Below are positions 26,166 to 34,704 of a stretch of DNA of 64,000 nucleotides, in pieces. Position 1 is the stretch's first letter; every line of letters begins with the position of its first letter. Below the pieces are notes generated by a model. It saw only the letters and a program-made list of their open reading frames with translations. It had not been told where the DNA came from and searched no databases. The position numbers and the translations under genes are program-made. This DNA comes from Streptomyces clavuligerus (GTDB taxonomy: Bacteria > Actinomycetota > Actinomycetes > Streptomycetales > Streptomycetaceae): positions 434,001-498,000 of the forward strand of contig NZ_CP027859.1 in NCBI RefSeq assembly GCF_005519465.1, read 5' to 3'.

Positions 26166-26387
26166 TCAGCGGGTCCAGGGCAGGTCGCCGTCGACCTCGC
26201 CGCTCAGGGGGGCGACGACGTCCAGGGCGGTGTCGAGCACCAGCTCCACCGGGCGCGCCGGCGGTGCAGTCCAGGGAAGGTCGCGCTCGTTCCCGCCGTC
26301 GGCGGCGGCGGCCGGATTGGCCAGCAGCAGGACGTTCAGCAGGATTGCACCGGTCGCCGCCGCAAGGAACGCGCTCTTGTTACGCAT
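26166..26387 (-). CDS. Small secreted peptide with duplicated DLPWT motif
   Basis: The 73-residue product begins with a clear signal peptide (MRNKSAFLAAATGAILL, then NVLLLANPAAAA with cleavage expected before DGGNE), leaving a mature part of about 43 residues. It contains DLPWT twice, once near its start and once at its end, and no cysteine. The ATG at 26387 follows GGGGG. It is divergent from the LuxR-type regulator at 26576, with under 190 bp between the starts, so it may be that regulator's target. I know no family for it. Confidence 0.6.
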   Translation of the reverse strand: MRNKSAFLAAATGAILLNVLLLANPAAAADGGNERDLPWTAPPARPVELVLDTALDVVAPLSGEVDGDLPWTR

Positions 26388-26575
26388 CTGGATTTTTCCC
26401 CCTCGTTGAACGCCGCATCGGCCGTTCATGCTGTTTCGTTTTCTGAGCTGAACCTTACGGAGCTGGACTTTCGAGCCTATTTTTCCTCGATTTCGAAGCA
26501 CGGAAATGCTCGTGAAAATGGGTGAAAAGGAGGTCGGCATACGCTGCGCGTACCAATCGACGACTGGAGGCCGGA

Positions 26576-27568
26576 GTGCTCACGGAGATCGGGCTCGGCA
26601 CGGACGCCGCGTGCGTGTACCGCGCTCTGCTGAAGGAGCCGCGAGCGGAGACGGGCGCGCTCGCCGCACGCCTCGGCTGGTCGGCCGACCGGGCCTCGAA
26701 CGCCCTCGATGAACTCTTCTGCCTCTCTCTCGTGCGGCCCTCGCACGAGCACCGGGACAGTCGGCGGCTGGTGGATCCTGAAGTCGGACTGCAAACTCTG
26801 ATCGACGCACAGGAAAGGGAATTGCTCCGGCGGCAGCAGATTCTCACGCAGACGAAACTCGCGGCGGAGAACCTGGTCGACGAATACCGCAGTGCATCGG
26901 AGAGCGGGCCGGTGTCATCCGTGCGGGAACTGCGCGGGATCGACGCCGTGCAGACCTGTGTGGAAAAGGCGTGTCATGAGTGCCGGGAGGAGATCCAGGT
27001 GTTCGTGCCCGGTGGCGCGCAGCCCGGCGACGTCCTCGCCTCGTCCCAGCCGCTCGATCTGCTGCTCCTGGAACGGTCGGCCCGGGTCAGCTACGTCTAC
27101 CAGGGCAGCATCCGCAACGACCGGCCCACCAGCGAGTACGCGCAGTGGCTGGTCGAGCAGGGGGCCGAGGTCAGGACGGTTCCGCATCTGCCGCTCCGGG
27201 TGATCATCTGGGATCGGCGCACGGCGCTCGTGCCGATCGACCCGGCCGCACCGGACGCGGGAGCCTTCCTGCTGTCCAGCCCGGGGCCGGTGGCCGCGCT
27301 GCAGTCCTTGTTCGAGCAGGTGTGGCAGCGGGCAGCGCGGTTCGGCGAGGAGCGGGACCGGGAGCGGGACGGGGCGCTCGCCGACCAGGAGAGCGCGGTG
27401 CTCGGACTGCTCGCGGCCGGCCTCACCGACGAGGTGATCGCCCGCAAGCTGGGGGTGTCGGTGCGCACCAGCCGCCGGGTGACGGCGGCGCTGATGAACC
27501 GTCTGGGGGCCCGTAGCCGCTTCCAACTGGGTGCGCTGGCGGCCGAGCGGGGCTGGCTCGTCGACTGA
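26576..27568 (+). CDS. Transcriptional regulator with TrmB-like and LuxR-type HTH domains
   Basis: The 330-residue protein starts with a winged-helix of the TrmB kind (ACVYRALLKEPRAETGALAA). A helical linker and a phospholipase-D-like sensing domain typical of Streptomyces helix-turn-helix/LuxR regulators follow. The C-terminal LuxR HTH (residues about 265-325) has VLGLLAAGLTDEVIARKLGV and RRVTAALMNRLGARSR. GTG 26576 is preceded by GGAGG at five-base spacing; an upstream start at 26522 is possible. The neighbouring divergent gene encodes a small secreted peptide. Confidence 0.82.
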   Translation: MLTEIGLGTDAACVYRALLKEPRAETGALAARLGWSADRASNALDELFCLSLVRPSHEHRDSRRLVDPEVGLQTLIDAQERELLRRQQILTQTKLAAENLVDEYRSASESGPVSSVRELRGIDAVQTCVEKACHECREEIQVFVPGGAQPGDVLASSQPLDLLLLERSARVSYVYQGSIRNDRPTSEYAQWLVEQGAEVRTVPHLPLRVIIWDRRTALVPIDPAAPDAGAFLLSSPGPVAALQSLFEQVWQRAARFGEERDRERDGALADQESAVLGLLAAGLTDEVIARKLGVSVRTSRRVTAALMNRLGARSRFQLGALAAERGWLVD

Positions 27569-27611
27569 GCGGACCCGGACGACGGGGCCACTGTCATGCT
27601 GTCCCGGAAGG

Positions 27612-28256
27612 TCAGCCGCGCAGGTAGGCCAGGACGGCCAGTACCCGGCGGTTGGTGGCGTCGGACAGGCTCAGGTCCAGTTTGGTGAGGATGGAACCGA
27701 AGTGCTTGCTGACGGTGCCCTCGCTGACGTGCAGGGACGCGGCGACGGACGCGTTGGACTGGCCCTCGGCCATCAGCGCGAGGACTTCCTGCTCACGGGG
27801 GGTCAGTTTGGCCAGGGGGTCGCGGCGGTGGCGCAGGAGCTGGCGCACCACTTCGGGGTCGACGACGGTCGCGCCGGCGGCCACCCGTTGGAGGGCTTCC
27901 ACGAACTCCTCGACGTTTCCGACGCGTTCCTTGAGGAGGTAGCCGACGTGTGTGCCGTCGGAGGAGTCGAGCAGCTCCTCGGCGTAGGCGCGCTGGACGT
28001 ACTGGCTGAGGACGAGGATGGGCATGCGGTGGTTCTTCTCGCGCAGCCGCAGTGCGGCCCGCAGCCCCTCGTCGGAGAAGCCGGGCGGCATCCGCACATC
28101 GGTGACGACGATGTCGGGGTCGTGTTCCGCGACGGCTGCGATGAGTTCGTCGGCCGTACCGACACCGGCGAGGACCTGGTGGCCGAAGCGCTCCATGATC
28201 CCGACGAGGCCCTCGCGCAGCAGCACGCTGTCCTCGGCCAACACGATGCGCAACAT
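27612..28256 (-). CDS. NarL/FixJ-family response regulator
   Basis: The receiver domain (residues 1-120) has the acidic pair AEDS near residue 8, the phosphoacceptor Asp53 in VVTDVRMP and the conserved Lys in LLKERV. The LuxR-type HTH at about 150-205 (LTPREQEVLALMAEGQSN, VSEGTVSKHF) binds DNA. It lies 17 bp after the sensor kinase gene on the same strand, so the pair is an operon. The DNA targets are unknown. Confidence 0.92.
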   Translation of the reverse strand: MLRIVLAEDSVLLREGLVGIMERFGHQVLAGVGTADELIAAVAEHDPDIVVTDVRMPPGFSDEGLRAALRLREKNHRMPILVLSQYVQRAYAEELLDSSDGTHVGYLLKERVGNVEEFVEALQRVAAGATVVDPEVVRQLLRHRRDPLAKLTPREQEVLALMAEGQSNASVAASLHVSEGTVSKHFGSILTKLDLSLSDATNRRVLAVLAYLRG

Positions 28257-28273
28257 CTGGTTCCTCTATCGGG

Positions 28274-29587
28274 CTATCGGGCCGGCGGGGCGTCGAGTCG
28301 GCGGTCCGGAGCCGGGGTGCAGGGCACGAGGAGGCGGAAGACCGTGGGCCCGCCGGACGGTGAGGACACTAGCAAATGCCCGCCCAGGACCGAGATGCGA
28401 TCCGCGACCCCCTCCAGCCCTGTGCCGTCGGCCTCATCCGCGCCTCCGACACCGTTGTCCCGTACTCGGACGACGAGTTGGCCCTGGTCGACGCGGGCGT
28501 CGACGGTGGCCCGGGTGGCGCGGCTGTGCTTGGCGACGTTCGCCAGCGCCTCGCACACCGCGAAGTAGACGGCGGACTCGACCGCTTCCAGGAACCGGTG
28601 GGGCAGGTCGAGATCGAGGTCGACGGGGACCGGGGAGCGGTCGGCGATGTCCTCGATGGCCGCAGCCAGACCTCGGTCGGTGAGCACCCGGGGATGGATG
28701 CCCTGGATCAGCTCCCGCAGCTCTACCAGGGCGGCTTGGGCCTCACCGTGGGCCTGGGCCAGGAGCCCCGCGAGGGGCTCCTCGCGGGCGTCGAGGCGCG
28801 CCAGGCCCAGCCGCATCGACAGGGAGACCAGCCGCTGCTGGGCGCCGTCGTGCAGGTCGCGTTCGATACGGCGGCGCTCGGCCTCGAAGGCGGTCACCAG
28901 ACGCATCCGTGAACGGCTCAACTCCCGCACTCGCAGGTCGTCCTGAGGGGGTGACACGTCCAACAGGAGGCGGGTGAGCTGCGCGCGTCCCACGGCGAGC
29001 AGGCCGAGCGGGTAGGCCAGCAGGGGGAGCAGGAGCAGCCCGGCCAGGGCGACGGCGAACGCCGCCGGGTAGGAGTGGACCAGCCACAGCTTGATGACCC
29101 GCGCCTCCTCGCCGCCGCCGGCCGTGGCCATGACCAGGGGGGTGGAGATCAGCCCCCCGCTCACACCGAGGACCGTGCCGATGACCGCTGCCTCCAAGGG
29201 CCACAGGAGGCAGCCGAACAGGAGGGCGTATCCCAACTCCCGCCAGGTGGAACGCTCCTGGAGGCGGGTGCGCAGCCAGGCGGCGGGCCCGGTGCGTGGC
29301 GGGTCCTGGTGGGCGTCGGCCAGCGGTACGGCCGGGTCGATCAGGCGCAGCCGGCGCCGCTCCACATGCGCGACCGGCAGCCCGGCGAGGACCAGTGTCA
29401 GCAAAAGAGGCACCCCGACGAGGACCACGGTCAGCAGGCTGCCGGCCAGCGCGAGGACGAGCAGGCAGGCCAGCAGAGCGGCGCCCAGCGGCACGCTGGT
29501 CAGGAAGTACAGGGCGCAGCGCCAGGGCCAGCCGCTCCGGAGGTACCGGCGCTGGTGCAGGGCCTGCCAGAGGCTGGGTGAGTGCAT
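28274..29587 (-). CDS. Sensor histidine kinase (HisKA_3 type)
   Basis: This 437-residue membrane kinase has an N-terminal sensor region with four to six hydrophobic segments. It is followed by the HisKA_3 dimerisation helix with phosphoacceptor His246 (RRIERDLHDGAQQRLV) and a HATPase domain with the N box (EALANVAKHS) and G1 box (DNGVGGAD). It is partner to the NarL-type regulator downstream. ATG 29587 gives a start just before the membrane region; the open frame extends 18 codons further. The gene is divergent from the DedA gene, which could be a target. Confidence 0.9.
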   Translation of the reverse strand: MHSPSLWQALHQRRYLRSGWPWRCALYFLTSVPLGAALLACLLVLALAGSLLTVVLVGVPLLLTLVLAGLPVAHVERRRLRLIDPAVPLADAHQDPPRTGPAAWLRTRLQERSTWRELGYALLFGCLLWPLEAAVIGTVLGVSGGLISTPLVMATAGGGEEARVIKLWLVHSYPAAFAVALAGLLLLPLLAYPLGLLAVGRAQLTRLLLDVSPPQDDLRVRELSRSRMRLVTAFEAERRRIERDLHDGAQQRLVSLSMRLGLARLDAREEPLAGLLAQAHGEAQAALVELRELIQGIHPRVLTDRGLAAAIEDIADRSPVPVDLDLDLPHRFLEAVESAVYFAVCEALANVAKHSRATRATVDARVDQGQLVVRVRDNGVGGADEADGTGLEGVADRISVLGGHLLVSSPSGGPTVFRLLVPCTPAPDRRLDAPPAR

Positions 29588-29763
29588 GGGGGCACGATAT
29601 GAGGCCCGTATCGCGCCGGACCACCCAGCCAGCTCCACCATCGGACCGGTAGCGGGCTCCCCGTAAGGACGGCCACCAGGTGCAATGTGCGCGAGGGGTG
29701 CCGCGGGGTCGGATGGGGGCAGTGGGCAGCCGCCCGCTCCTGTACAAGGGGGAGGGGACCGGG

Positions 29764-30537
29764 ATGTTCTCGCCGGAGGCCATGTTCGCGGTCGTGCCCG
29801 TCTGGCTGACGCTGGTGATCGTGTTCCTGCTGCCCGCGGTGGAGCCCGCGGTACCGGTGGTGGGCATGCTGTTCCCTTCGCAGACCGCCCTGGTGGCGAG
29901 CGGGGTGCTCGTGCACCACGGGGTGCTGCCGGTGGCGGGGGTGTTCGCGCTGGCGGTGGCCGGGGCTCTGGCGGGCAATGCGCTCGGGTACGGGGTGGGC
30001 CGGCGCTGGGGGGACCGGCTGGAGGGCGCCCTCCCCGGAAGGCTTACCGGCTCGCGGTCCTACCGGCTGGCGCTGGCCACGGTGGGCGCCCGGCACGGCC
30101 GGGCGGTGCTGCTCGGCCGGTTCAACGGGGGCCTGCGCACCCTGGTCCCGGCGCTGTGCGGCTCCGTACAGGTGCCCTGGCGCCCGTACCTGGGGTGGTC
30201 GGTGCTGGCCGCGCTGCTGTGGTCGCCCTGCTGTGTGGGGATGGGGCTGCTCGCCGGGAGCTCCTGGGAGAAGTGGGGCGGTTCGGGTGTGCTGGCCTGC
30301 GCGTCGGTCGTGCTGCTGCTGACCACGTCGCTGCCGCTGCTGCTCACGGCCCGCAGCGAGCACACCCGGGCCGCCCGTGCCGCAGAGGGGCCTGTCCAGG
30401 GCTCTTCGGGCGGGCCCGCCGTGGCCGGCGACGTCCGGGTCACAGCCGCTCGGCGAGGAAGCGCACCAGCGCCTCTTCCTGCGGGACCAGGTAGAAGTGG
30501 TCCCCGGGGAACAGCCGGTGCTCGTACGACGCTGTAG
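29764..30537 (+). CDS. DedA/SNARE-associated family membrane protein
   Basis: The 257-residue protein has several membrane segments and DedA features: VEPAVPVVGMLFPSQTAL, a Gly-rich GNALGYGVGRRWG and a conserved GRFNGGLRTLVPALCG, matching the F/GR.x..R...P..AG pattern. DedA proteins act in lipid carrier or phospholipid transport. The ATG at 29764 has GGAGGGG upstream. The last 60 or so residues are low-complexity and overlap the end of the convergent thioesterase gene by 98 bp, so the true stop may not be typical of the family. Confidence 0.78.
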   Translation: MFSPEAMFAVVPVWLTLVIVFLLPAVEPAVPVVGMLFPSQTALVASGVLVHHGVLPVAGVFALAVAGALAGNALGYGVGRRWGDRLEGALPGRLTGSRSYRLALATVGARHGRAVLLGRFNGGLRTLVPALCGSVQVPWRPYLGWSVLAALLWSPCCVGMGLLAGSSWEKWGGSGVLACASVVLLLTTSLPLLLTARSEHTRAARAAEGPVQGSSGGPAVAGDVRVTAARRGSAPAPLPAGPGRSGPRGTAGARTTL

Positions 30538-31195
30538 TCAGCGCCGACCAGGACAGCAGCTCGGGAAGGGTGCAGCCCGGGTCGGCCGTGCCGCCGACGG
30601 CCGTCACCGGAGCGTGCAGCGGGGTCACGTCGAGCGGCTGGTAGGACTCGATGATCCGGAAGTCGCCGCGCAGCGACGGCAGCAGCAGCGGACGCAGGTC
30701 GGGGTCGTCGTAGACGACGGAGCCCATGTCGCCGAGCCGGCGGGCCGCGGCCACCAGGTGCTCATCGTCGAGCAGGTGCACGGTGCCGCCGGCCCGCTCG
30801 GTGTGCGGGGCTCCCCGGCCCGAGACGACCACCCGTTCGGCGACGACGTCGTGGCGGTCCTCAAGGCGGCGGGCCACCTCGTAGGCGACGGCCGAGCCGA
30901 GACTGTGGCCGAAGAGGACCACCGGGGCGTCGAGTTCGGGCTCCAGGGCGTCGGTGATCGCGTCGGCGAGCTCCGTCATGGACGAGGCGCACGGCTCGCC
31001 CAACCGTTCCTGGCGGCCGGGGTACTGGGTGGCCAGCACCTCCACCCCGCCGGGCAGCAGCCCCGCCCAGCCGTGGAACAGGGTCGCGGTGCCGCCGGCG
31101 TGCGGCAGGCAGACCAGGCGCAGCCGGGGCGCCCCGCTCCGCGCCGGGTACCTCCGGAACCACTTTTCCCCGGTTCCCCTGCTGATGACCGTCAT
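30440..31195 (-). CDS. Type II thioesterase
   Basis: The 251-residue alpha/beta hydrolase has the type II thioesterase pattern. RLVCLPHAGGTATLF is at the N-terminus, GHSLGS carries the nucleophile Ser, and LFPGDHFYL carries the catalytic His. Such enzymes release stalled acyl groups from carrier proteins of polyketide or non-ribosomal peptide assembly lines. No such megasynthase is in the window, so it is an orphan, perhaps serving a cluster outside. ATG 31195 is preferred to the longer frame because the PheA-like N-terminus begins here with GGGAGGG upstream. Confidence 0.88.
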   Translation of the reverse strand: MTVISRGTGEKWFRRYPARSGAPRLRLVCLPHAGGTATLFHGWAGLLPGGVEVLATQYPGRQERLGEPCASSMTELADAITDALEPELDAPVVLFGHSLGSAVAYEVARRLEDRHDVVAERVVVSGRGAPHTERAGGTVHLLDDEHLVAAARRLGDMGSVVYDDPDLRPLLLPSLRGDFRIIESYQPLDVTPLHAPVTAVGGTADPGCTLPELLSWSALTTASYEHRLFPGDHFYLVPQEEALVRFLAERL

Positions 31196-31359
31196 TCCGA
31201 GCCGCCCTCCCGCCACCTGCGGTGGCCGTGTCCGTTCCTCCATGGTGCAGGCCGGCGCCGCGGTGTTCCGCCCGGGCCGACGGCAGGAGCCTGCCCACGC
31301 AAGTTCCTGTCGCCTTCGGGTACCGCCCTTCCCGCCCGGGGCGGCCACCGTGCACAGAA

Positions 31360-31379
31360 GGGTGGAGCTATCTCCACCC
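31360..31379. promoter_or_regulatory. Palindrome upstream of the ABC transporter
   Basis: GGGTGGAG (31360-31367) and CTCCACCC (31372-31379) form perfect 8-base arms around CTAT. It lies in the divergent spacer between the thioesterase and the ABC transporter, 58 bases before the transporter start, which is a good position for an operator. Confidence 0.5.
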
Positions 31380-31436
31380 CGAAGACTCCGCCCGGCTGCG
31401 ATGTGCGCCAGCTCCGGGCCCGATTGAGTGGACACC

Positions 31437-32171
31437 ATGAATCAAGCAGCCGTCCGACTCCGTTCGGTCACTCGCTCCTACGGCAAGGGCGCCAGCGCCG
31501 TGACCGCCCTGGACAACGTCTCCCTGGACATTCCCCGGGGTACGTTCACCGCCGTCATGGGGCCCTCGGGCTCCGGCAAGTCGACCTTCCTCCAGTGCAC
31601 CGCGGGCCTGGACCGGCCGACCAGCGGCCAGGTGCTGCTCGGGGAGACCGACCTGAGCAAGCTGAGCGAGAAGAAGCTCACGCTGCTGCGGCGGGACCGC
31701 ATCGGCTTCGTCTTCCAGGCGTTCAACCTGCTGCCCTCGCTCACCGCCGAGCAGAACGTGGCACTGCCGCTGCGGCTCGCCGGCCGCCGCCCCGGGCGGA
31801 GCGACGTCCTGGACGTACTGGAGAAGGTGGGCCTGCGCGAACGCGCCGGGCACCGGCCCAGTGAGATGTCCGGCGGCCAGCAGCAGCGGGTGGCGCTCGC
31901 CCGCGCCCTGGTCACCCGGCCGGAAGTGCTCTTCGGCGACGAGCCGACCGGCGCCCTGGACACCACCACCAGCCGTGAAGTCCTCACGCTGCTGCGGCAG
32001 ATGGTCGACCAGGGACAGACCGTCATCATGGTGACGCACGACCCGGTGGCCGCCTCCTTCGCGGACCGGGTGCTCTTCCTCACCGACGGCCGGGTCCACG
32101 ACGAGCTGTTCGCCCCGACGGCCGATCAGGTCGCCGCGCACATGACCGGACTGGCGGCCCTCCCGTGCTGA
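31437..32171 (+). CDS. ABC transporter ATPase (LolD/MacB type)
   Basis: The 244-residue ATPase has Walker A GPSGSGKST, the Q-loop in FVFQAFNLLPSL, signature MSGGQQQRVALARAL, Walker B VLFGDEPTGALD and the His switch VTHDP. The sequence is of the LolD/MacB/FtsE type that pairs with FtsX-like permeases. Its last bases overlap the permease start by seven, so they form one operon. ATG 31437 lies three codons inside an in-frame GTG at 31428. The likely role is export of, or resistance to, an amphipathic compound, or lipoprotein handling; the substrate is not evident. Confidence 0.93.
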   Translation: MNQAAVRLRSVTRSYGKGASAVTALDNVSLDIPRGTFTAVMGPSGSGKSTFLQCTAGLDRPTSGQVLLGETDLSKLSEKKLTLLRRDRIGFVFQAFNLLPSLTAEQNVALPLRLAGRRPGRSDVLDVLEKVGLRERAGHRPSEMSGGQQQRVALARALVTRPEVLFGDEPTGALDTTTSREVLTLLRQMVDQGQTVIMVTHDPVAASFADRVLFLTDGRVHDELFAPTADQVAAHMTGLAALPC

Positions 32172-34627
32172 AGCTCACTCTGCAGGGAATGCGGACCCGC
32201 TGGGTCACGTTCATCGGCTCGTTCATCGCCCTCGCCCTCGGCGTCGGCCTCATCGCCACCACGGGGCTCGCCCTCGCGGCGACCTTCAGCGCTCCGGACC
32301 GCGGGCCCGAGCGGCTCGTGAAGGCGCCGGTCGTAGTGAAGACCTCCGACCTCGTCCGTGCCGACACACCCATCGGGGAACGTACGCAGACGATCACCGA
32401 CCCCGCGCCGGTCCCGGCCGCCGTCACCGAGAAGCTCGCGGCGCTCGGCAAGGTCGTCGAGGACCGCAGCTTCCCCGTGTCGGGCCCCGGACTCGGCGAG
32501 GACACGGTCGGCCACCCCTGGTCGGTCGCCGCGCTCACCCCGTACACACTGACCACCGGACGCGCCCCCTCAGCGCCCGGCGAAGCCGTCGCCACCGGGG
32601 ACGCGCTGCGGCCCGGCACCCGGGTGCAGGCCGCCACCGCCCGCGGGTCCGAGCAGATCACCGTCGTCGGGACGGTCGCGTCGGCCGGATTCGAGAACGC
32701 ACTGTTCTTCACCGACGCCGAGGCCGCGCGGATCTCCCCCGACGTGGACGCCGTCGCCGTGCACGCCCCGGCCGACCGGGTCGAGGCGGCCGTGGGCGCC
32801 GGGTTCGACGTACTGACCGGCGACGGACGCCGGCGCGCCGACCCGGACCCCGACCGGGACGAGGAGGCACTGGTCTCGGTGAACGCGCTCCTCGGCACGG
32901 CCGCGGGCGTCACCGGCTTCGTCTCGGTGTTCGTCGTCGCCTCGACCTTCTCCTTCGCGGTCGCCCAGCGACGCCGCGAGTTCGGACTGCTGCGCACCGC
33001 CGGTGCCACCCCCTCCCAGGTGCGGCGGATGGTGTTCATCGAGGCGTTCGTCATCGGGGCGCTCGCCTCGGCGGCCGGCTGCTGGCTCGGCGCGGCGGGC
33101 GCGCCCCGGCTCGCCGCCTGGATGGCCGACGCCGGCATCGCCCCCGCCTGGTTCCGGATCGGCGAGCAGACGTGGCCGCTGCACACCGCGTTCTGGACGG
33201 GCCTGTTCGTCGCCCTGAGCGGGGTGGTCGTCTCCTCGTGGCGGGCCGGCCGGGTCGGTCCGACGGAGGCGCTGCGCGAGTCCGCGGTCGACGCCCGGGC
33301 GATGCCGGTCAGCCGCTGGCTGATCGGCGGCGCGGTCCTCGCGACCGGCCTCGGGCTGCTCTCCCTGGCCCTGCTGGACAGCCCGGGCGACGTCCTGAAG
33401 CGGAAGACCTACATCACCCAGCCGATGCTGCTGATCGTCGGGTTCACCCTGTTCGCGCCGGTCCTGGTCAAGCCGCTGATCCGGCTGCTGACCTGGCTGC
33501 CGGCCCGGTTGCCCGGTCCGACCGGGATGCTGGCCCGGGAGAACGCGTCCGCCGGGATCCGCAGGACCGCCGCCGTCGCCGCCCCGGTCATCATCACGGT
33601 GGCCCTCGCCGCCTCCCTGATGGGCACCACCGCCACGATCAGCGAGGCGAAGGCCGACGAGGCGCGAGAGCAGATCACCGCGGACCTGATCGCCACGGCG
33701 GGCGGGGAGGGCCGCGCGCTGCCCGACGAGTTCGTCCGGCGCGCCGGGGCCGTCCCCGGCGTGACCGTCAGCGCCACCCGGTCCACCGGGGTGACCGTCC
33801 TGGAGGAGGGGGTCGCCCTCGTCAAGTCCGAGGCCAAGGGGGTCGATCCGAAGACGCACGCGGTCGTCTCCCACCTGCCGGTCGTCGCGGGCCGTCTCGC
33901 CGACCTCGACGACGACAGCATCGTCGTCAACGAGGAGTGGCTGACCACGAAGGTGGGGGACACCGTTTCCGTCTGGCTGGGCGACGGCCGCAAGGCGGAC
34001 CTGCGCATCGCGGCGGTGCTCTCCACCGGCACCGGCAGCAACGGCGTCTACCTCACCGAGCGCAACGCCGCCGGCGCCCCTGTCGACCGCGTCGACCTCG
34101 CGCTGCCCCGGGACGGCGCGGACAGCGCGGCGGCCGCACTCGACGCCGCCGCGAAGGCGACCGGAGTCCAGCTCCTGACGGGCGACCGGTGGGTTGAGGC
34201 CCACTACCCGCGCTCCAGCGAGAACACCCGGCTCGGCCTGTGGATGATCCTCGGCATCGCCCTGGTCTACACGGGCATCGCGCTCGCCAACACCCTGATG
34301 ATGGCGACGTCGGACCGGGTCCGCGAACTCGCCTCGCTGCGACTGATGGGAGCCACGAAGGCGCAGGTGCTGCGGCTCGTCGGGGCCGAGGCCCTGGTGG
34401 TGGTCGCGGTCGGCGCGGTGCTCGGGGCGGTGATCGCCGGAGTGAACCTGCTCGGAGTGTGGAGCGCCCTCGGCCTGCTCGACGTCTGGTCCGACGTCGT
34501 CGTGCCCTGGGGCACGGTCGCCGCGGTGATCGGCGTGAGCGCCCTGCTCGCGACAGTGGCCTCCGTGCTGCCCGCGTCGTTCGCGCTGCGCGTCCGGCCG
34601 GTCGAACTGGCGGGCATGCGCGAGTGA
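32165..34627 (+). CDS. FtsX-like ABC transporter permease
   Basis: The 820-residue permease contains two FtsX-type halves, each with membrane segments and a large extracellular region. One helix lies at the N-terminus (VTFIGSFIALALGVGLI), a first FtsX core is near 245-380 (RRREFGLLRTAGATPSQVRRM), and a second core is at the C-terminus (RVRELASLRLMGATKAQVLRL). Together with the ATPase it makes a MacB-like/DUF214-type exporter. The GTG start overlaps the ATPase stop. Confidence 0.92.
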   Translation: MLKLTLQGMRTRWVTFIGSFIALALGVGLIATTGLALAATFSAPDRGPERLVKAPVVVKTSDLVRADTPIGERTQTITDPAPVPAAVTEKLAALGKVVEDRSFPVSGPGLGEDTVGHPWSVAALTPYTLTTGRAPSAPGEAVATGDALRPGTRVQAATARGSEQITVVGTVASAGFENALFFTDAEAARISPDVDAVAVHAPADRVEAAVGAGFDVLTGDGRRRADPDPDRDEEALVSVNALLGTAAGVTGFVSVFVVASTFSFAVAQRRREFGLLRTAGATPSQVRRMVFIEAFVIGALASAAGCWLGAAGAPRLAAWMADAGIAPAWFRIGEQTWPLHTAFWTGLFVALSGVVVSSWRAGRVGPTEALRESAVDARAMPVSRWLIGGAVLATGLGLLSLALLDSPGDVLKRKTYITQPMLLIVGFTLFAPVLVKPLIRLLTWLPARLPGPTGMLARENASAGIRRTAAVAAPVIITVALAASLMGTTATISEAKADEAREQITADLIATAGGEGRALPDEFVRRAGAVPGVTVSATRSTGVTVLEEGVALVKSEAKGVDPKTHAVVSHLPVVAGRLADLDDDSIVVNEEWLTTKVGDTVSVWLGDGRKADLRIAAVLSTGTGSNGVYLTERNAAGAPVDRVDLALPRDGADSAAAALDAAAKATGVQLLTGDRWVEAHYPRSSENTRLGLWMILGIALVYTGIALANTLMMATSDRVRELASLRLMGATKAQVLRLVGAEALVVVAVGAVLGAVIAGVNLLGVWSALGLLDVWSDVVVPWGTVAAVIGVSALLATVASVLPASFALRVRPVELAGMRE

Positions 34628-34704
34628 CCGCCCGGTACCGGGGCATGCCCCGCCGTGCCCCGGCACCCCGCGCCCACTCCCTTACAACGCGAGAGGCCAG
34701 CGCT

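Noticed and set aside
32570..34666. A 698-codon minus-strand frame
   Set aside because: It is antisense to the FtsX-like permease, whose membrane pattern and motifs are clear.
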